In this document: positions 22,626 to 34,433 of the stretch, one piece after another
Numbering within the stretch: the first letter of the stretch is position 1
Layout: each line of letters starts with the position of its first letter
Source: Zygnema cylindricum
Taxonomy: Eukaryota; Streptophyta; Zygnematophyceae; Zygnematales; Zygnemataceae
Direction: 5' to 3'
DNA: 45,041 bases
NCBI GenBank assembly: GCA_037447655.1
Contig: JBBHKE010002701.1
Location: forward strand, 9,292-54,332
Position numbers and translations under genes: made by a program
The notes under the pieces: model-generated
What the model was told of the DNA's origin: nothing
Databases searched by the model: none
Seen by the model: the letters and a program-made list of their open reading frames with translations, nothing else

Positions 22626-23110
22626 GCCGTCCCATGTATTCGCGTAACTTAATTGCTATAAAAACAATTACTAGGATTCCAATATGAAAAGACAAATCAT
22701 AAACCTTACATCATCCAATGACATCATTAAATGTGGCCTCGTGGGATCAATTTTCAAAACTAGCAAAGGAAGAAAACAAAAGAGAAAAGTAAAAAAAGTA
22801 AGGGATGAATAATAAATAAATGGACATGGTAGGTTTTTCACATTAGTAAATTTTTTTGAAAGAGGTCGCTAAAAGCACAAAAAAATATTTTAAATTTGAA
22901 TTAAAGTTTATGAAACTATTTTTTTTTTGTATTTTTATATATTTTTAGTAGATACAAACCTTTTTACGAATTTAAATCACCAATTTGTGCAAAATACCAG
23001 TTCTAAATTGTAGCATACAAAGCTTAAACACAGTTTGATGATGATACAAATTTTAGCCACTGGACATAATTTTTTAATGAAAAAATTAAACTCAAACACC
23101 AGAAAAGGAA
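22626..23110. other. gene-free flank of the hAT relic
   Basis: The sequence is AT-rich with no recognisable coding or repeat unit. It may include the 5' part of the hAT element. Confidence 0.35.
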
Positions 23111-23117
23111 ATACTCC

Positions 23118-23195
23118 AAGTCAACGGAACCAAACCTAACCGAAACAAACTGAGTTGAGTTGAACTGAACTAAAACTGAACCAAACGGTAACCTC
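23118..23195. repeat. degenerate (AACTG/GAACT)n satellite, left piece
   Basis: Pentamers such as aactg, aaccg and gagtt recur imperfectly. The same satellite resumes at 24312 and appears again at 41501, so the LTR at 23205 probably sits within it. Confidence 0.7.
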
Positions 23196-23204
23196 ATTGA
23201 AGCA

Positions 23205-24250
23205 TGAAACTCTGAGACCTCCATAAGTCCTCAGAGTGGACAGCTTCCAAGAAGCCTCTAGGATAATCCTGACCCCTTTGTGTTTAAGCAAAAATAACTG
23301 CCACCCTGGCAGACAAAAACTCTGACCACCTTCACCCCTGTGAAGGCAAAACTCCCCTGAGTCGATAGCAAAAAGAATCTCTGAATTTGCTCCCCTAAAC
23401 AGTAAGTTATAAAGGGTCAAAGTTGACCTTTTGTACAGAAGCTTTCTGGGAGAGAGGGTCCTATCTTCTAATTTTCTAAGTCCTATCTCTCTCACAGACT
23501 CTATCTACTGATGTACGGAACCAATCAGATTACAGTTCCGTACGCAAAAGTATAGCTGCTGGTGTACCTTACGTACGGACATTGTACGACATGGCCTAAA
23601 TGTCCACACGTGGAATATCCGGATTCGCTCTTTTAATCCTCGGAGATGCCGCGCTCCAATGTTACATCGCCACGTGTCATCGATGTGGCGATGCCCACAA
23701 ACCGCCGAATTCTCCTTTCGCGATCTCGACGCTAATTGCGGCCGTCCGATTAAACTCGCATTTGATCGTAGCCGTAATAAATACATGCGCGGTATTTGTT
23801 TCGCTTACGAAATCAATGCGCGGTATTGATTTCTTATCCGTACCGCAATTCGTACTTTTTCACTACCATATCTATGTATCCCGTTAACAGTTATAGTTAA
23901 ATGACTTATCCTACGTGTTCATGTTTAAATAATTATCGTACTGTATGCTACGTAACACTACTTCTAGACTTAACGGCTAAGGCTACCGGCTATCTACTCC
24001 TTGACGGCCGGCAGGTACCAGGATCAAATCCTGTCGGCGGCACATATCTTTTAGTAATTAATCCCTAGACTAATTTAAATATCCCGTAAACCTGAGGATA
24101 GCCTAGGTAGCCATGGCTCTAGCTTCCTCTCCAATTTCTCAGTGACTGCGACAAGTTTGAGAGTTGGAGAGAGAAGTTAGAGGTAGACTGCCTCGGCTTC
24201 TTTATTTCTATTCAGACCTAGAAAACACTTAAAAACCATTAATTTCTACT
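23205..24250 (-). mobile_element. copia LTR with adjoining polypurine tract (3' LTR of a truncated element)
   Basis: The plus-orientation left end is tgaaactctgagacctcc; the right end is decayed (tttctact where tcaaca is expected). Immediately beyond, ctccccttattttctagtc (24251-24269) is the reverse complement of the polypurine tract seen next to the 3' LTRs of A and B. This is therefore a 3' LTR plus the last bases of internal sequence, not a solo LTR. It carries the GTAC cluster (23512-23590), and the tRNA-like module with box B gatcaaatc at 24022-24030. Confidence 0.82.
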
Positions 24251-24311
24251 CTCCCCTTATTTTCTAGTCAATCTTTAATTTCAGACCACACTTCTCCTTG
24301 CAGAAAATTAG

Positions 24312-24490
24312 CTTAGGGGAAGGCACTGGACTGAGCTCAGCTGACAAAACCAAACCAAACTTATTTGAATTGATTTAAACTAAATCAAACTTATTAGAAT
24401 TGAAGTAAATTGAACTGACTGAAGTAATTAAACTGAACTGAGCTGACAGAATGAATTTGAACTTATTAGAACTGTAAGCAAACTGAAGTG
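24312..24490. repeat. degenerate (AACTG/GAACT)n satellite, right piece
   Basis: Repeated aactga, gaactg and ttagaactg units continue the satellite interrupted by the LTR. Confidence 0.75.
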
Positions 24491-26365
24491 AACTCAATAA
24501 TAAGAACAATTTAGTGCAAAAAAATACCATCCCGACTTCCAACCTAAAGGGAATGAAAAGACGTGGTACAAAATGGAAAAGCGGGGGGAAACAAAAGGGA
24601 AAGAAAAAAAGTGGCAACTTGAGAATGCTTACACAGAACCTCAAGCCACAATGTATTTACAGAAAACATTCGCCCAACCTCCTTGTTGTACTACACCTCC
24701 TGCCATTCCCTCTCATCTTTGGTGAGAATTTGATAAGCATTGATACAAGTATTTACAAGGAATTGACTAATGGTAATACCAATTTGTCATTTTTTTTTGT
24801 TGTGAACTCAAACTTCTTTATTTGCTCATAAGAAAACACGGCCTGGTCTCCCCTTTTAGAAAACTAACTTCGCAAACTAAAGCAAGGAAGGAAAGAAAGG
24901 AAAGGAAAGGAATTTCCTGACAGACGTTGTGAATTTAACAGACACTAAGTATAATAAGACTTGCACAACAATCTCCAACAGTTTGAAAACCACAATAGGG
25001 TCAACAAAAAAATCAAAGCACGTCTTAGACTCAAATCACAACGGTGGTCAGTGGATCCTACCACTTTGAAGTATATATTGCCTTTCGTTAATGTCTATAT
25101 TCTTGTTTTAAGAAGCACTACACGCTCTTCCAAAAGCTGATCATCTTATTTGTCTATATGAGATAGCAAGAATAGCAATACCTGCCCTCCACTATCATAC
25201 ATGTTTGCATCGGTTGATTCATGCAAAGTAAAAATAGTGAAAACCAAAGAATGAGTTTAACCCAAAAAAATGAGGTTAAAACAATACAGAAGTATCTCTA
25301 AAAACGATTTACCCACCAGGTCTGACACAACAGTCTATAGACGAGGAGACCAATTCACCAAATAGCTCCCTACATTTTTTTCAGAAAATTTTGTCATAAT
25401 CAACTTTACCATGCATCAACTGATAATCTCAAGCTTATAGACTCTTTATAAACACTAACCTTATAAGAGAAAAACTTCTCTGGAGACTTTAACCTTCCAT
25501 CTGACTAGCTCACACAAATGATTAACAATTCAAATAATAACCAATAGGAAGTTATTTGCATCAACCTTTTGAATTCAAACAGGGACAATCTACAACCACC
25601 CAGCAAAAAAGATAAGAAAATAATTAACGAATTAATGCACAAAATATTTAACTTCCAAGAATAGGTCAACTGTGAAGAGATGATTACCACGATAGAGAAG
25701 GCTCTTTTTGTGGAGACGCCAAAAAGCCTCCACAACAAATTCTGTACAAAAAGAAAGCCAATTCCACTATAAATATTTGGTTTTTGCATAAGATTTGTCA
25801 CTCCTTGCAAAGCTACAAGCTTTCACTTCACAAACAATGTTTCTCAAACTGTCTTACAAAATGGACGACATATGACCTGACTTTAAACTACTCCGTACGC
25901 TATGATTTGTCAAATCCACACTTTTTTTTGACATATATGGTTCTTTGGAGAAAAACAAGGAACTTGATGAGTATATAAAATGGATTACTGCCTACTACAC
26001 CTGATCTAACCACATCCATAAAGTGATGAGAATGAGGCAATTATACATTTTTTATTTGAATTTTATTAAAATTAGTTGAATGTCAATTGAATTTGAAGTA
26101 AAATTGTACGTTTTAGCGCACTTAGCGTGGTTGCAAGAAATCACAAAAATAAAACCTTAAAATCATGCTTATAAATTTGCCGATGAAATCCACACTAATT
26201 ACACAAACAATTCTCACGCCAGAGACAGAAAATTTTATTGCAATTAGTCAAAATCCTGAAAAAAATAGAGAACACTTACAGCAGAGCTTTTCATCTAAAG
26301 TGAAATGTTCTAGAGATCAATCACAAGAGGCTCCCAAAAGGAGGAATTTGGTTGCCAATAGTTTA
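24491..26365. other. gene-free stretch left of element C
   Basis: No frame shows a recognisable protein and no exon pattern convinced me. It contains a small (GGAAA)n run around 24886-24912. It could hold introns or a flank of a gene interrupted by the nest, but nothing supports that directly. Confidence 0.35.
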
Positions 26366-27401
26366 AGTTGAAATCAATAGATTTCTAGAGTATTTTCTAG
26401 GTTTAAATAAATTAGTATAAAAGGAAAAGAAAAGGACGGACAGCCTGCCTCCACCTCCTCTCTTTAGCCCCTATACTTGTTCTAGTCATTGAAGGATAGA
26501 GAGGGTGGTTGATCCATGGCTGCCTTTGTTCAATAGGCAATTATTTTGAGTAAGTTACTAAAAATATACTTGACGGACCCAGGATTTGATCTCGGTACTT
26601 GCCGTCCGTCGAGTTGGCCGGTAGCCGTTAGCTATATCCTATTAGTCTATGACTAATGCTAAATGTTATAGGGTTTGATAATATTTATATATTTAGAAAT
26701 GAACTAATTCATTTACCTGAAACTATATACGACATGCATAGATACTGTTTTTGTAAAGTACGGAGTACGGCACGGTTTTGAAACGGATACCGCGCATTTT
26801 GTTTCGACAGCGAAACAAATATCGCGCAAGTATTTATAACAGTTGATATTGCATTTCGAGTCAAATCCAACGGCGCACACCATTGCCGAAATCCCCAAAT
26901 GGTCTTTTTGGCATTTAGTGACGTGGCATGACCTGGCGCCACGTGGAGAAATAACATTCAGTCGCGGGAATTCCGAGGAACGTACGGACAAGTGGAAAAT
27001 GGACATGCGTCTGCTCAATGGCCTTGTCGTACAAAGGTCTTACAAAAAGTTCATCGGCAGTAGTACTTTTATGTACTTTATAGTATTCTGATTCGAGGGT
27101 ACTTTAGTAGATATGGTTTGTGAGAGAGAAATGTAGGACGTAGAATATTTAGACAGTCACCTCTCCCTTGGGATTTTTGTATAAATTAGCATCTTTGCCG
27201 GATTATAACTTATCGCCTGATTGGGCGTTTTCAGAGATTCTTTTTCCTACGAACTCAGAGGAGTCCAGGCTGCACAAGGGTTGCAATCACATTGTCTGTT
27301 TGTCTGCTTAGGTAGTAGTGGTTGCCATTGAAAGTGGGTTAGTTAATAACTATCTAGAGGCTTCCTGTACTCTGTAGTCCAATGGAGGACACAGAGTTTC
27401 A
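26366..27401 (+). repeat. 5' LTR of element C
   Basis: It starts AGTTGAAATC (the partner LTR has TGTTGAAATT) and ends CAGAGTTTCA. A TATA-like ttgtataaattag lies at 27178-27190, about 220 bp before the LTR end; the equivalent site is kept in A, B and D. GTAC words cluster at 26980-27080. The reverse strand carries box B gatcaaatc (plus 26583-26591). Confidence 0.9.
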
Positions 27402-28574
27402 GGTTATGGGCCCACGCTCTAGGGTTCCTACCTTCAATGTATCTGGGTTCATCTATTGGGAAGCCATGATGATTAGAGCTTTGTGTGAAAAATGATATTG
27501 GGGTATCGTTAATAGACAAGTGAAACATCCACCTTTAGGAACTCCAACAGGATTTGGAGGAGTAAGGTTTCCTACAGCAACGAATGCCTCAGCGGAGGAG
27601 GCAAATAATGTGGACAGCAGTGTATCCGAAAAAGGGAAAGAGAAGGAGACACCCCTCACTCCCATTGCCACAATATCTGGAGCGGCGATCGTGAAGATTG
27701 CGGAGAACGATACTCAAATGTGGGAGCATGTGAACATGGCTGCCAAGAAATTCATTTTGAGGCACCTCACTCAAGCTTTGGCCACCCCTCATCTTCACAT
27801 TTACAAAGCCGAGGAGTTGTGGGTGAGTTTGGTGGAGATTTATACAGCTGGAATTATTCACGAGCTCTAGTAGGCTGAGCAAAACATGTGAGTTAGACTT
27901 ACAAATGAGGAAAGATGTTAGATTACTGTAATGATCTTTCTTGTTTGTATATGGAGATAGCAAGTGCCGGGTGGACAGGCATAATGAAAATGAAAGTTAA
28001 CACTCTTATCATGAAGTTACCAAATGAGTTTGAGAACATAGTGTACCGAGTACAGGAAGTTCCTGATAGTTCATGGAAATATAACACAATGGTTAAGATG
28101 ATACTTGTGCAAGAAAATACAATGGAGATTAGGAGAGGAGGAAAGAGCATTCAAGCGCTAGCAGCAGGAGGGGACCGATGGGGGAAGGACTCGAAGAAAC
28201 CTTATAGAGGGAAAAGAGATAATTCTGGGGGACCGATGCCCCCAAAGGGTCTTTCTCATTTTTGTAAAAAGTCGATACACTTCATCGCAGATTGTGTCAA
28301 GCTGTCAAAGCTGAGGCTCTAAAAGAACCGTGGAGGGGGTTATTCCGGAGGAAAGAAAAAGGCACTTGTGGTTACTAAAGTGACAGGAGAAACCGACGAT
28401 GAGTCCTCTGAGGGGGATGTGGAGTTTCTCCTTGACGAGAGTCTAGAGGAGAAGGAGATCCCTCAAGGACAGAAGTGTGCCCTTGGAGCAATTCGGGAAG
28501 CTCCGCAAGAAGGATGGTTTATCGACTCAGGTGCATCCATGGATATGTGTCGTGATAAAAAACTTTTCACCTAG
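27382..28574 (+). pseudogene. gag: gag and protease of element C, broken
   Basis: The frame opens with an ATG at 27382, inside the LTR, and reads through the primer site. It is stopped by TGA at 27493, and again by TAG at 27868 after the segment with KAEELWVSLVEIY. A shifted frame (27915-28322) continues with LIMKLPNEFENIVYRVQE and the knuckle region, where SHFCKKSIHFIADC has lost its first cysteine. The protease part is at 28368-28574, with an intact FIDSGASMDMC signature and then a TAG at 28572. The damage makes it non-coding as a polyprotein. Confidence 0.88.
27402..27415 (+). other. primer-binding site of C (initiator tRNA-Met half-molecule type)
   Basis: The 14 bases ggttatgggcccac directly follow the LTR. 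They are complementary to the anticodon arm of plant initiator tRNA-Met (gtgggcccataacc), as recalled. Drosophila copia uses the same arm, priming from a 39-nt 5' half of that tRNA. The usual plant copia site starts TGGTATCAGAGC instead. Confidence 0.8.
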
Positions 28575-29655
28575 CTAAGAAAGATCCCTATTGTAAAGAT
28601 TGAGTATGGGGATGGGAGAGTGGTTACTACAGATCTAGTAGGCTTAGTAGATCTAAAAGTCTTAGTGGAGGGTAAGACTTCTATACTTACATTCTCAGAT
28701 GTACTTTACATTCCTCAGCTGAGTAAAAATCTTGTCTCTACGTCTGTGTTAGATGACAAAGAGTTTGATACCTTCACTTAAGGGAGTCTTTACAGCTAAG
28801 TATATGGATGAAGTTTACTTCACGGCAGATAAGGGTAGCCAAGGAATGTTTAGGCTTAACTTGAGTAAAGAAAAGAAGAATGCTTACTATGTTGATGTTC
28901 CTATGTTGATGATTAGGCATAAGCGGTTGGGGCATGTGCATTTTGATAGGTTGAGGGAAATGAAAAAACTTGGAGTAGTAGAAGTCATTCAGTTTGGGGA
29001 TAATGAAATGATGGATTATTGTAGTGGCTGTGCTCAAAGTAAGGCTCATAGACTACCCTTTCCCAAAGCCGCCACATATAGGGGTGAGAAAGTGTTAGAT
29101 TTGGTCCACACAGATATTTGGGAACCTGCAAAAGTACCTTCGATGGAGGAAAGAGGTTTATGATGACAATAACCGATGACTGGTCTAGATACTTTAGAGC
29201 TCATCTTTCTGAAAACAAAGTCTGAAGCATCAACTTACTTCAAAAAATATAAAGCAAGGAGTGAGAAGTTGCATGAAACCCCCATTAAAAGGATAAGGAG
29301 TGATAATGGGGAGGAATATACCTCTAACCAATTTTAGGAATATCTGATAGATGAGGGAGTGCAACACCAGAAAACTGTACCATATAACCCGGAACAAAAT
29401 GGGGTAGCTGAGAGATTGAATCGAACACTAGGAGATAGTGCATATAGTATGTTGGCAGACAAGAAAATAGGAAAGAGATTTTGGGCAGAAGCAATAAACT
29501 GTGCCAACTACATTAAGAATAGAGTCCTTACCTCAGTTGTAAAGGGAGTGACACCTTATGAGAGATGGGTTGGAAGGAAACGTGATATCTCACACCTAAA
29601 GTATTCAGTAGCCAAGTTTACAGTCTTGACACGGATAGGAAAAACAGGAAACTAG
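28575..29655 (+). pseudogene. integrase of element C, broken
   Basis: The N-terminal zinc-binding (HHCC-type) region is visible at about 28912-29040 (HKRLGHVHFDRL, then CSGCAQSK). The core begins with VHTDIWEP, carrying the first catalytic Asp. A stop and shift follow at 29160. RSDNGEEY carries the second Asp near 29300, and a TAG lies at 29336-29338. NGVAERLNRTLGD carries the catalytic Glu near 29410. Thus the D,D-E residues are present but spread over several frames. The region after 29655 (29682-30302) is the variable linker leading to RT. Confidence 0.85.
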
Positions 29656-29681
29656 ATGCTAAGGGAAAACCTGGATACTTT

Positions 29682-31230
29682 TTGGGATATGATGAGGATG
29701 TTAAGGGATATATAGTCTTTGACTTAGCAAAGAAAGATATCATTCTGGTCAAACACTTAGTTGTCATGGATGAACGGAAGTCTTTTGACCCTTTCAAATA
29801 TACAAAGAAGATAAGAATCGGATTTGAGTTCGAAGGTGAGGAGAACTCTGTCGTTCCCAAAAAAGACATGAGTGAAACAGTGATTGCAAATTCAAGGGGA
29901 ATCCATGATACAGGGGACACACCTGAAACCTCACATACTCCTATGGACTTCGAGGAGATAGAAGAGAAAAGAAAAGAACCGCCTTCCATGGAAAGAGGAG
30001 TCGATGAGATCGTGAGAATAAATCCAAGACTTCCATCCATTCCAGCTTCGAGGTTTGAGGGAGGAAGGAGGAGCAGCAAAAGGATACAAGAAAAACAAGC
30101 TGCTCATAAGCTAACTAAGTTATCTCACCCAGATGAGCCTCAGTCTTACTCGGAGGCTTTGAATAGTCCAAAGAAAGAAAGATGGATTAGAGCCATAAAT
30201 GATGTGATGGCTTCTATCATGGAAGCAAATACTTGGGAACTAGCAGATTCTACGAAACCTATTGGGTGCAAATGGGTGTTTAACCAAAATCAACCCAGAT
30301 AATACCATTGAGAGATATAAGGCTCGATTGGTAGCGAAGGGGTTCACCCAAAAAGAGGGGATGGACTATGAGGAGACCTTTGCTCCACTTTTTTGGTTCC
30401 CATCAGTAAGGATTCTCCTCAGTCTAGCAGCAGCGAAAGACATGGAAATACACTAGATGGGCATTAAGAGTGTTTTTCTTAATGGTGAGTTAAAGGAAGA
30501 AATTTTCATAAGAGAACCCGAGGGGATCGTGGAAGAAGGAGAAGAGAGCAAAGTCTGTAGGCTCATAAAGTCCATGTATAGACTTAAGCAGACTCCCGGA
30601 CAGTGGAATAAGAAACTAGATGAGTTTCTTACCGGTGTGGGATATATCCGTATCAGTTTTGACCATTCTATCTATATGTTTGAAGATGAGAATGGTGTCA
30701 TTTTTATTGCAATATATGTGGATTATCTGCTTGTGTTGAGTAAATCTTTGGAAAAGATCAATAAGTTAAAGAGAGATCTTAGAAGCAGATTTGACATGAA
30801 GGATCTAGGGGAAGCAAGATATATTTTGGGGATTCAAATGGATAATGATAGGGGGAAGAAGATTATCAGACTTACCCAAAAAGAAGCAATAGGTAATATG
30901 CTTGAGAAATTCCAGATGGAAAATACTAATAGTTGTACCACTCCCATGGACTTGAAAAAAGTAAGTGATAGGAGTGTAGAAGGAGGAGTGATGATCATAG
31001 ATGATCACATGAGTCCAGAGGAAAGAGAGTTTATGAAGTCTATCCGTTATAGACAGGTCGTAGGAAGTTTAATCTATTTTATGAACTGTACCAAGCCGGA
31101 CATAGTGGTAGCAGTTGGAGTGCTCAGTAGGAGTCTTAATGATCCTATGAAGAGAGACTGGGAGGCAGCCAAGGAGTCATGAGATATCTGGTGGGAACTA
31201 GAGAGTTATGGTTGCATTTGGGAGGGGAGC
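29682..31230 (+). pseudogene. reverse transcriptase region of element C, broken
   Basis: [11 protein letters not shown], then [24 protein letters not shown], then the palm motifs, mark copia RT. TAG at 30454 replaces an expected Gln before MGIKSVFLNGEL, in which Gly stands where the family has the catalytic Asp (MDVK). The YVDD box near 30715-30729 reads YVDY. So both active-site motifs are damaged, apart from the stop and the frameshifts near 30290 and 31175. The frame 30457-31182 runs to NCTKPDIVVAVGVLSRSL, the end of the RT/connection region. Confidence 0.9.
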
Positions 31231-32139
31231 ACTGAAACTCTGAGACCTCCATTGGCCCTCAGAGTATGCAGATCCAAAAGAAGCTAATCTAGATAGTGCC
31301 GACTCCAAGTTGATATAAACCCAAGTGACTGACCCCTTGACAATCAGAACCCCAATATAGATTCACCCCTGTGAAATAACACTTTCTGTGTGCTCATTTC
31401 CACCACAGAATGCAAAGTTAGAATATGAGATTTGGACACATTCACCCACAATGACTTTCCCTTAGAAATGCAGCCACCCTGGCAGAAAAAAATCTCTGAC
31501 CGACTACACCCCTGTGTAGCCTGGACTCCCCTGAGTCCGCAGCAAAAAGAATCACTGAAAATGGTCAAGTAAATTGATAGTTATGGCTGCCCAAAGTTTG
31601 CCATTTATACAGGGTGCTCTCTGGGAGAGGCGACTAGCTACTCAAAATTTTCTAAGTCCTATTCCCTCTCTAAAACTCTATCTACTGAAGTACGGCACCA
31701 ATCAAATTACTGTGTCGTACAGAAAAGTACAGGTGCCGGTGTACTTTGTGTACGGCCATTGTACGACATGGCCAAAATGTCGACACGTGTCAAATCACGA
31801 TTAGTTCCTGTAATCTCCGGAATCCCCGTAATCCAATGTTATCATGCCACGTGTCATCTGACGTGTCAAATACCGTAAAACGCCAAAAGTACCTTTTCCG
31901 TGATCGTGGCGCCTATAGCGGCCGTCCGATCAAAACCGACTATAATCCTAGCCGTTGAAATTCGACGCGCGGTATTTGTTTCGCTATCGAAACAAATGCG
32001 CGATATCCGTTCTGTCCGCGTACCGTACTACGCACTAATTCAAACTCTATCTATGCACTAAGTATCTATTCGCCGTTAAACGAATTAATCTTTATGTAAC
32101 GATTTATATATTTACCAAATCTAATATATCGTAATGTGT

Positions 32140-32220
32140 GTCCTAGCCTAACGGTCAGAGCTAATGGCTACTTCAAATTGGCGGATGGCAGGTACCAGGA
32201 TCAATTCCTGGTTCCGGCAA
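32140..32220 (+). other. tRNA-like module (box A/box B) antisense in the A LTR
   Basis: Box A-like tagcctaacgg starts at 32144 and box B gatcaattc (GWTCRANNC) is at 32199-32207. A T-arm-like hairpin ccagg-atcaatt-cctgg surrounds box B. The first part (tagcctaacggtcagagct) resembles a tRNA D-arm. The acceptor stem is not closed, so it is not a functional tRNA by inspection. Equivalent box B sites are at 35380, 37384, 40512 and 24022, and on the reverse strand at 26583 and 36306 in C. Confidence 0.55.
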
Positions 32221-32434
32221 TTAACTTTTAGCAAATATATCTAATCCACCCCATGTCTTCTCTAATGAGCTTTAGGCAGCCATGGCTCTAGCTCCCTATC
32301 AAGCCTTCAGTGACTACAACAAGTGTGGGGGCTTGGAGAAGGGAGTTAGGGACAGACTGCCTTTGTTCTTTTTCTATAAAGACCTAGAAAATACTCAAAT
32401 ATCAACACTCCCCTTATTTTCTAGTCTATATTTT

Positions 32435-33040
32435 TCAACTCTTACAAACAAATAAAAAAAACACTCCTTCCCCTATTTTTTTTTTTTTTTTTTTCCTTTT
32501 CATTTTTCTTTTCCTTTTATAAAACTTAAGAAAAATATTGTCGTATTTAAAACAATGCATTAGATGAAGTGAAATAATAATTGCATCACACATTTCATTT
32601 AGCACCTCACTTATCATAAATCCGATCAAAGATTTTATCCACCTCCTCACGTTTTCATCTAACCAGAATCTACTTTCCCCTTTGCATTTCCAACAGTCAG
32701 CCCCATCTCCAACCTGCAACACATATCCGGATGATAACCCTTTTACAGGCACATCTTCACAAGTGACATCACACCAAGTAGTGATGTCAAATTCATCCAC
32801 CCCCAAATATTCCCAAAAAACACTAGTCCCCACTAAGTTCCTCATAAGATCTACACCTTTCGTACTCATATTTTTATCCATGATAATTACCCCATTTTCC
32901 GAACTTCCCTCACTCTCTCCCATGGAATTCTTTCCACTATTACTTTCTAATTTAATTCCCAATAAATATTTCTTCTCCCCTAAACCTTTAATCAAATATT
33001 TCTCTTCTCCCCTATCCTTTAAAACCTCTTCGAGTTTCAC
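32435..33040 (-). pseudogene. pol remnant of element A
   Basis: This separate frame contains KKYLLGIKLE (RT end), MDKNMSTKGVDLMRNL, and WCDVTCEDVPVKGLSSGYVL. The last is related to the TTTWSDASYRNAPM-SGYVL block of RNase H in C. The catalytic centre of RT is gone and RNase H lacks its later acidic blocks. In B the same sequence is fused to gag. Confidence 0.75.
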
Positions 33041-33143
33041 TTCTCCCCTTTCCTCGGAATCCGTTGAAGTCTCCCTTTCCGACCAGTTTTCTGTTTCCCT
33101 ATTATCTATAAAATTATCCTGATTAATTTTATCTTTCCCGTTT

Positions 33144-34433
33144 TCACTTATCGATTCTAGACTTTCTCATTTCTAAGTCATACACTCTACACTCCTCAAC
33201 ATCCTCAAGTACCTCCTCTCTCTTTACTTCCCTTATACCTCCAAAAGCACACTGTTGCCTTCGTGCAATTACTATGTGCTTTTCTCTCTTCCCGATACTA
33301 CTAATCCGGAGAAGCTCAAAAATATCTTCATCCTTTTTCTCCTCTTCCCCTTCTTCCTCCTCATCCACATTCCAACTTCTAAGTTTTTCCAAACAAGGGC
33401 ATTCCTCCATATAATGACCCGGTTCCCTACAAAAGAAGCAAACCCCCTTTTTCAAAGCTCCCCTTTCTTTTCTTCTCCCTCTCTTTCCACCAAAGTTCCG
33501 ATAAGGTTTACCTTTGTCTTTCTTTCTCTCATCACGCTTCCGCTCGTCACCACCGTTCCTCTCATCACGCTTCCGCTCGTCACCGCCGTTCCTCTCATCA
33601 CGCTTCCGCCAATCACCACCAGCTGAAAATGCATTGACCCTGTCCCTTCCCCTACAAAGCTCCAAAGTGCTTTCCCTCACAAGAATTATCCCGATGGTAA
33701 AGCTCCAAGTCCATGACGAGCCATCCATTGCCTTCATACGACAAATTATGTTTTCGTACTCATCTGGGAGTTTCATAATTAGTGTATTAATCTTACTCTC
33801 CTCAGATTCTACATATCCCACACTAGTAAGCTCAACATATAACGCAGCAATATCATTGCAAAACTCCATCATGCTACCGCCTTTATAAACGTAGGCATCT
33901 ATTTCCTGTTTTACTAATTGCTGCCTCTGAATAGTCTCACTCTTATAAATCTGAGTTAGTGCTTCCCATATCTCTGAAGACTTGGTTAGACTTAAAAGAG
34001 TGATAGCTATCGACTTAGACACATATCTAAGTATGAGATGTTTTATTATAGTGTTTTTGTATTCCCATATTTTTGTGTCATTTTCTTCAGTTTTAATCCC
34101 TACATGTGGTACCATAGCTGAGAGCCTAGCTCCCCTCACCATAGGTGTTCCTTTTTCCTTCTCCTATATTTCCCCATCCATGGAAAGGTTTTTCCCTTCA
34201 CCTTCCGTTGCATCTGAACTCCGGATGATATTCTGGGCAGTCTCAGATGATTCTCCGTAGTAAGCTCCTCCAAAGCTAGGTGGCGGACATCTCACTTGTC
34301 CCGCAACAATTCCCCATAAGTGCTTCTCGAAAAGCAATCCCTCCATTGTAAACGCCCAATACGTGAAGCCTGTTCCATCAAACATAGGCACCCTAGATGG
34401 TGGACTCATAACCTGAAACTCTGAGACCTCCAT
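33144..34433 (-). pseudogene. gag: gag of element A, with one nonsense change
   Basis: The frame opens with an ATG at 34433 inside the LTR, reads through the primer site, and is stopped at 34161-34163 where B is open. The main gag frame continues at 34142-33144 with IWEALTQIYKSETIQRQQLVKQ and IMKLPDEYENIICRM. A charged repeat (DERNGGDERKR) and an intact zinc knuckle CFFCREPGHYMEEC follow. Compared with B, the rest is nearly the same until the tail, where the frame ends early. Confidence 0.85.

Noticed and set aside
23205-24250. Solo LTR
   Set aside because: The polypurine tract beyond its end shows that internal element sequence remains, so it is a truncated element's 3' LTR.
31574-31804. 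76-codon open frame repeated at 34755, 36696 and 39824
   Set aside because: It lies antisense in the LTRs of A and B. Its conservation follows from LTR identity and it resembles no known protein.
32140-32220. Functional tRNA gene in the LTR
   Set aside because: The boxes and T-arm look tRNA-like, but the acceptor stem does not close and the anticodon arm is poor.
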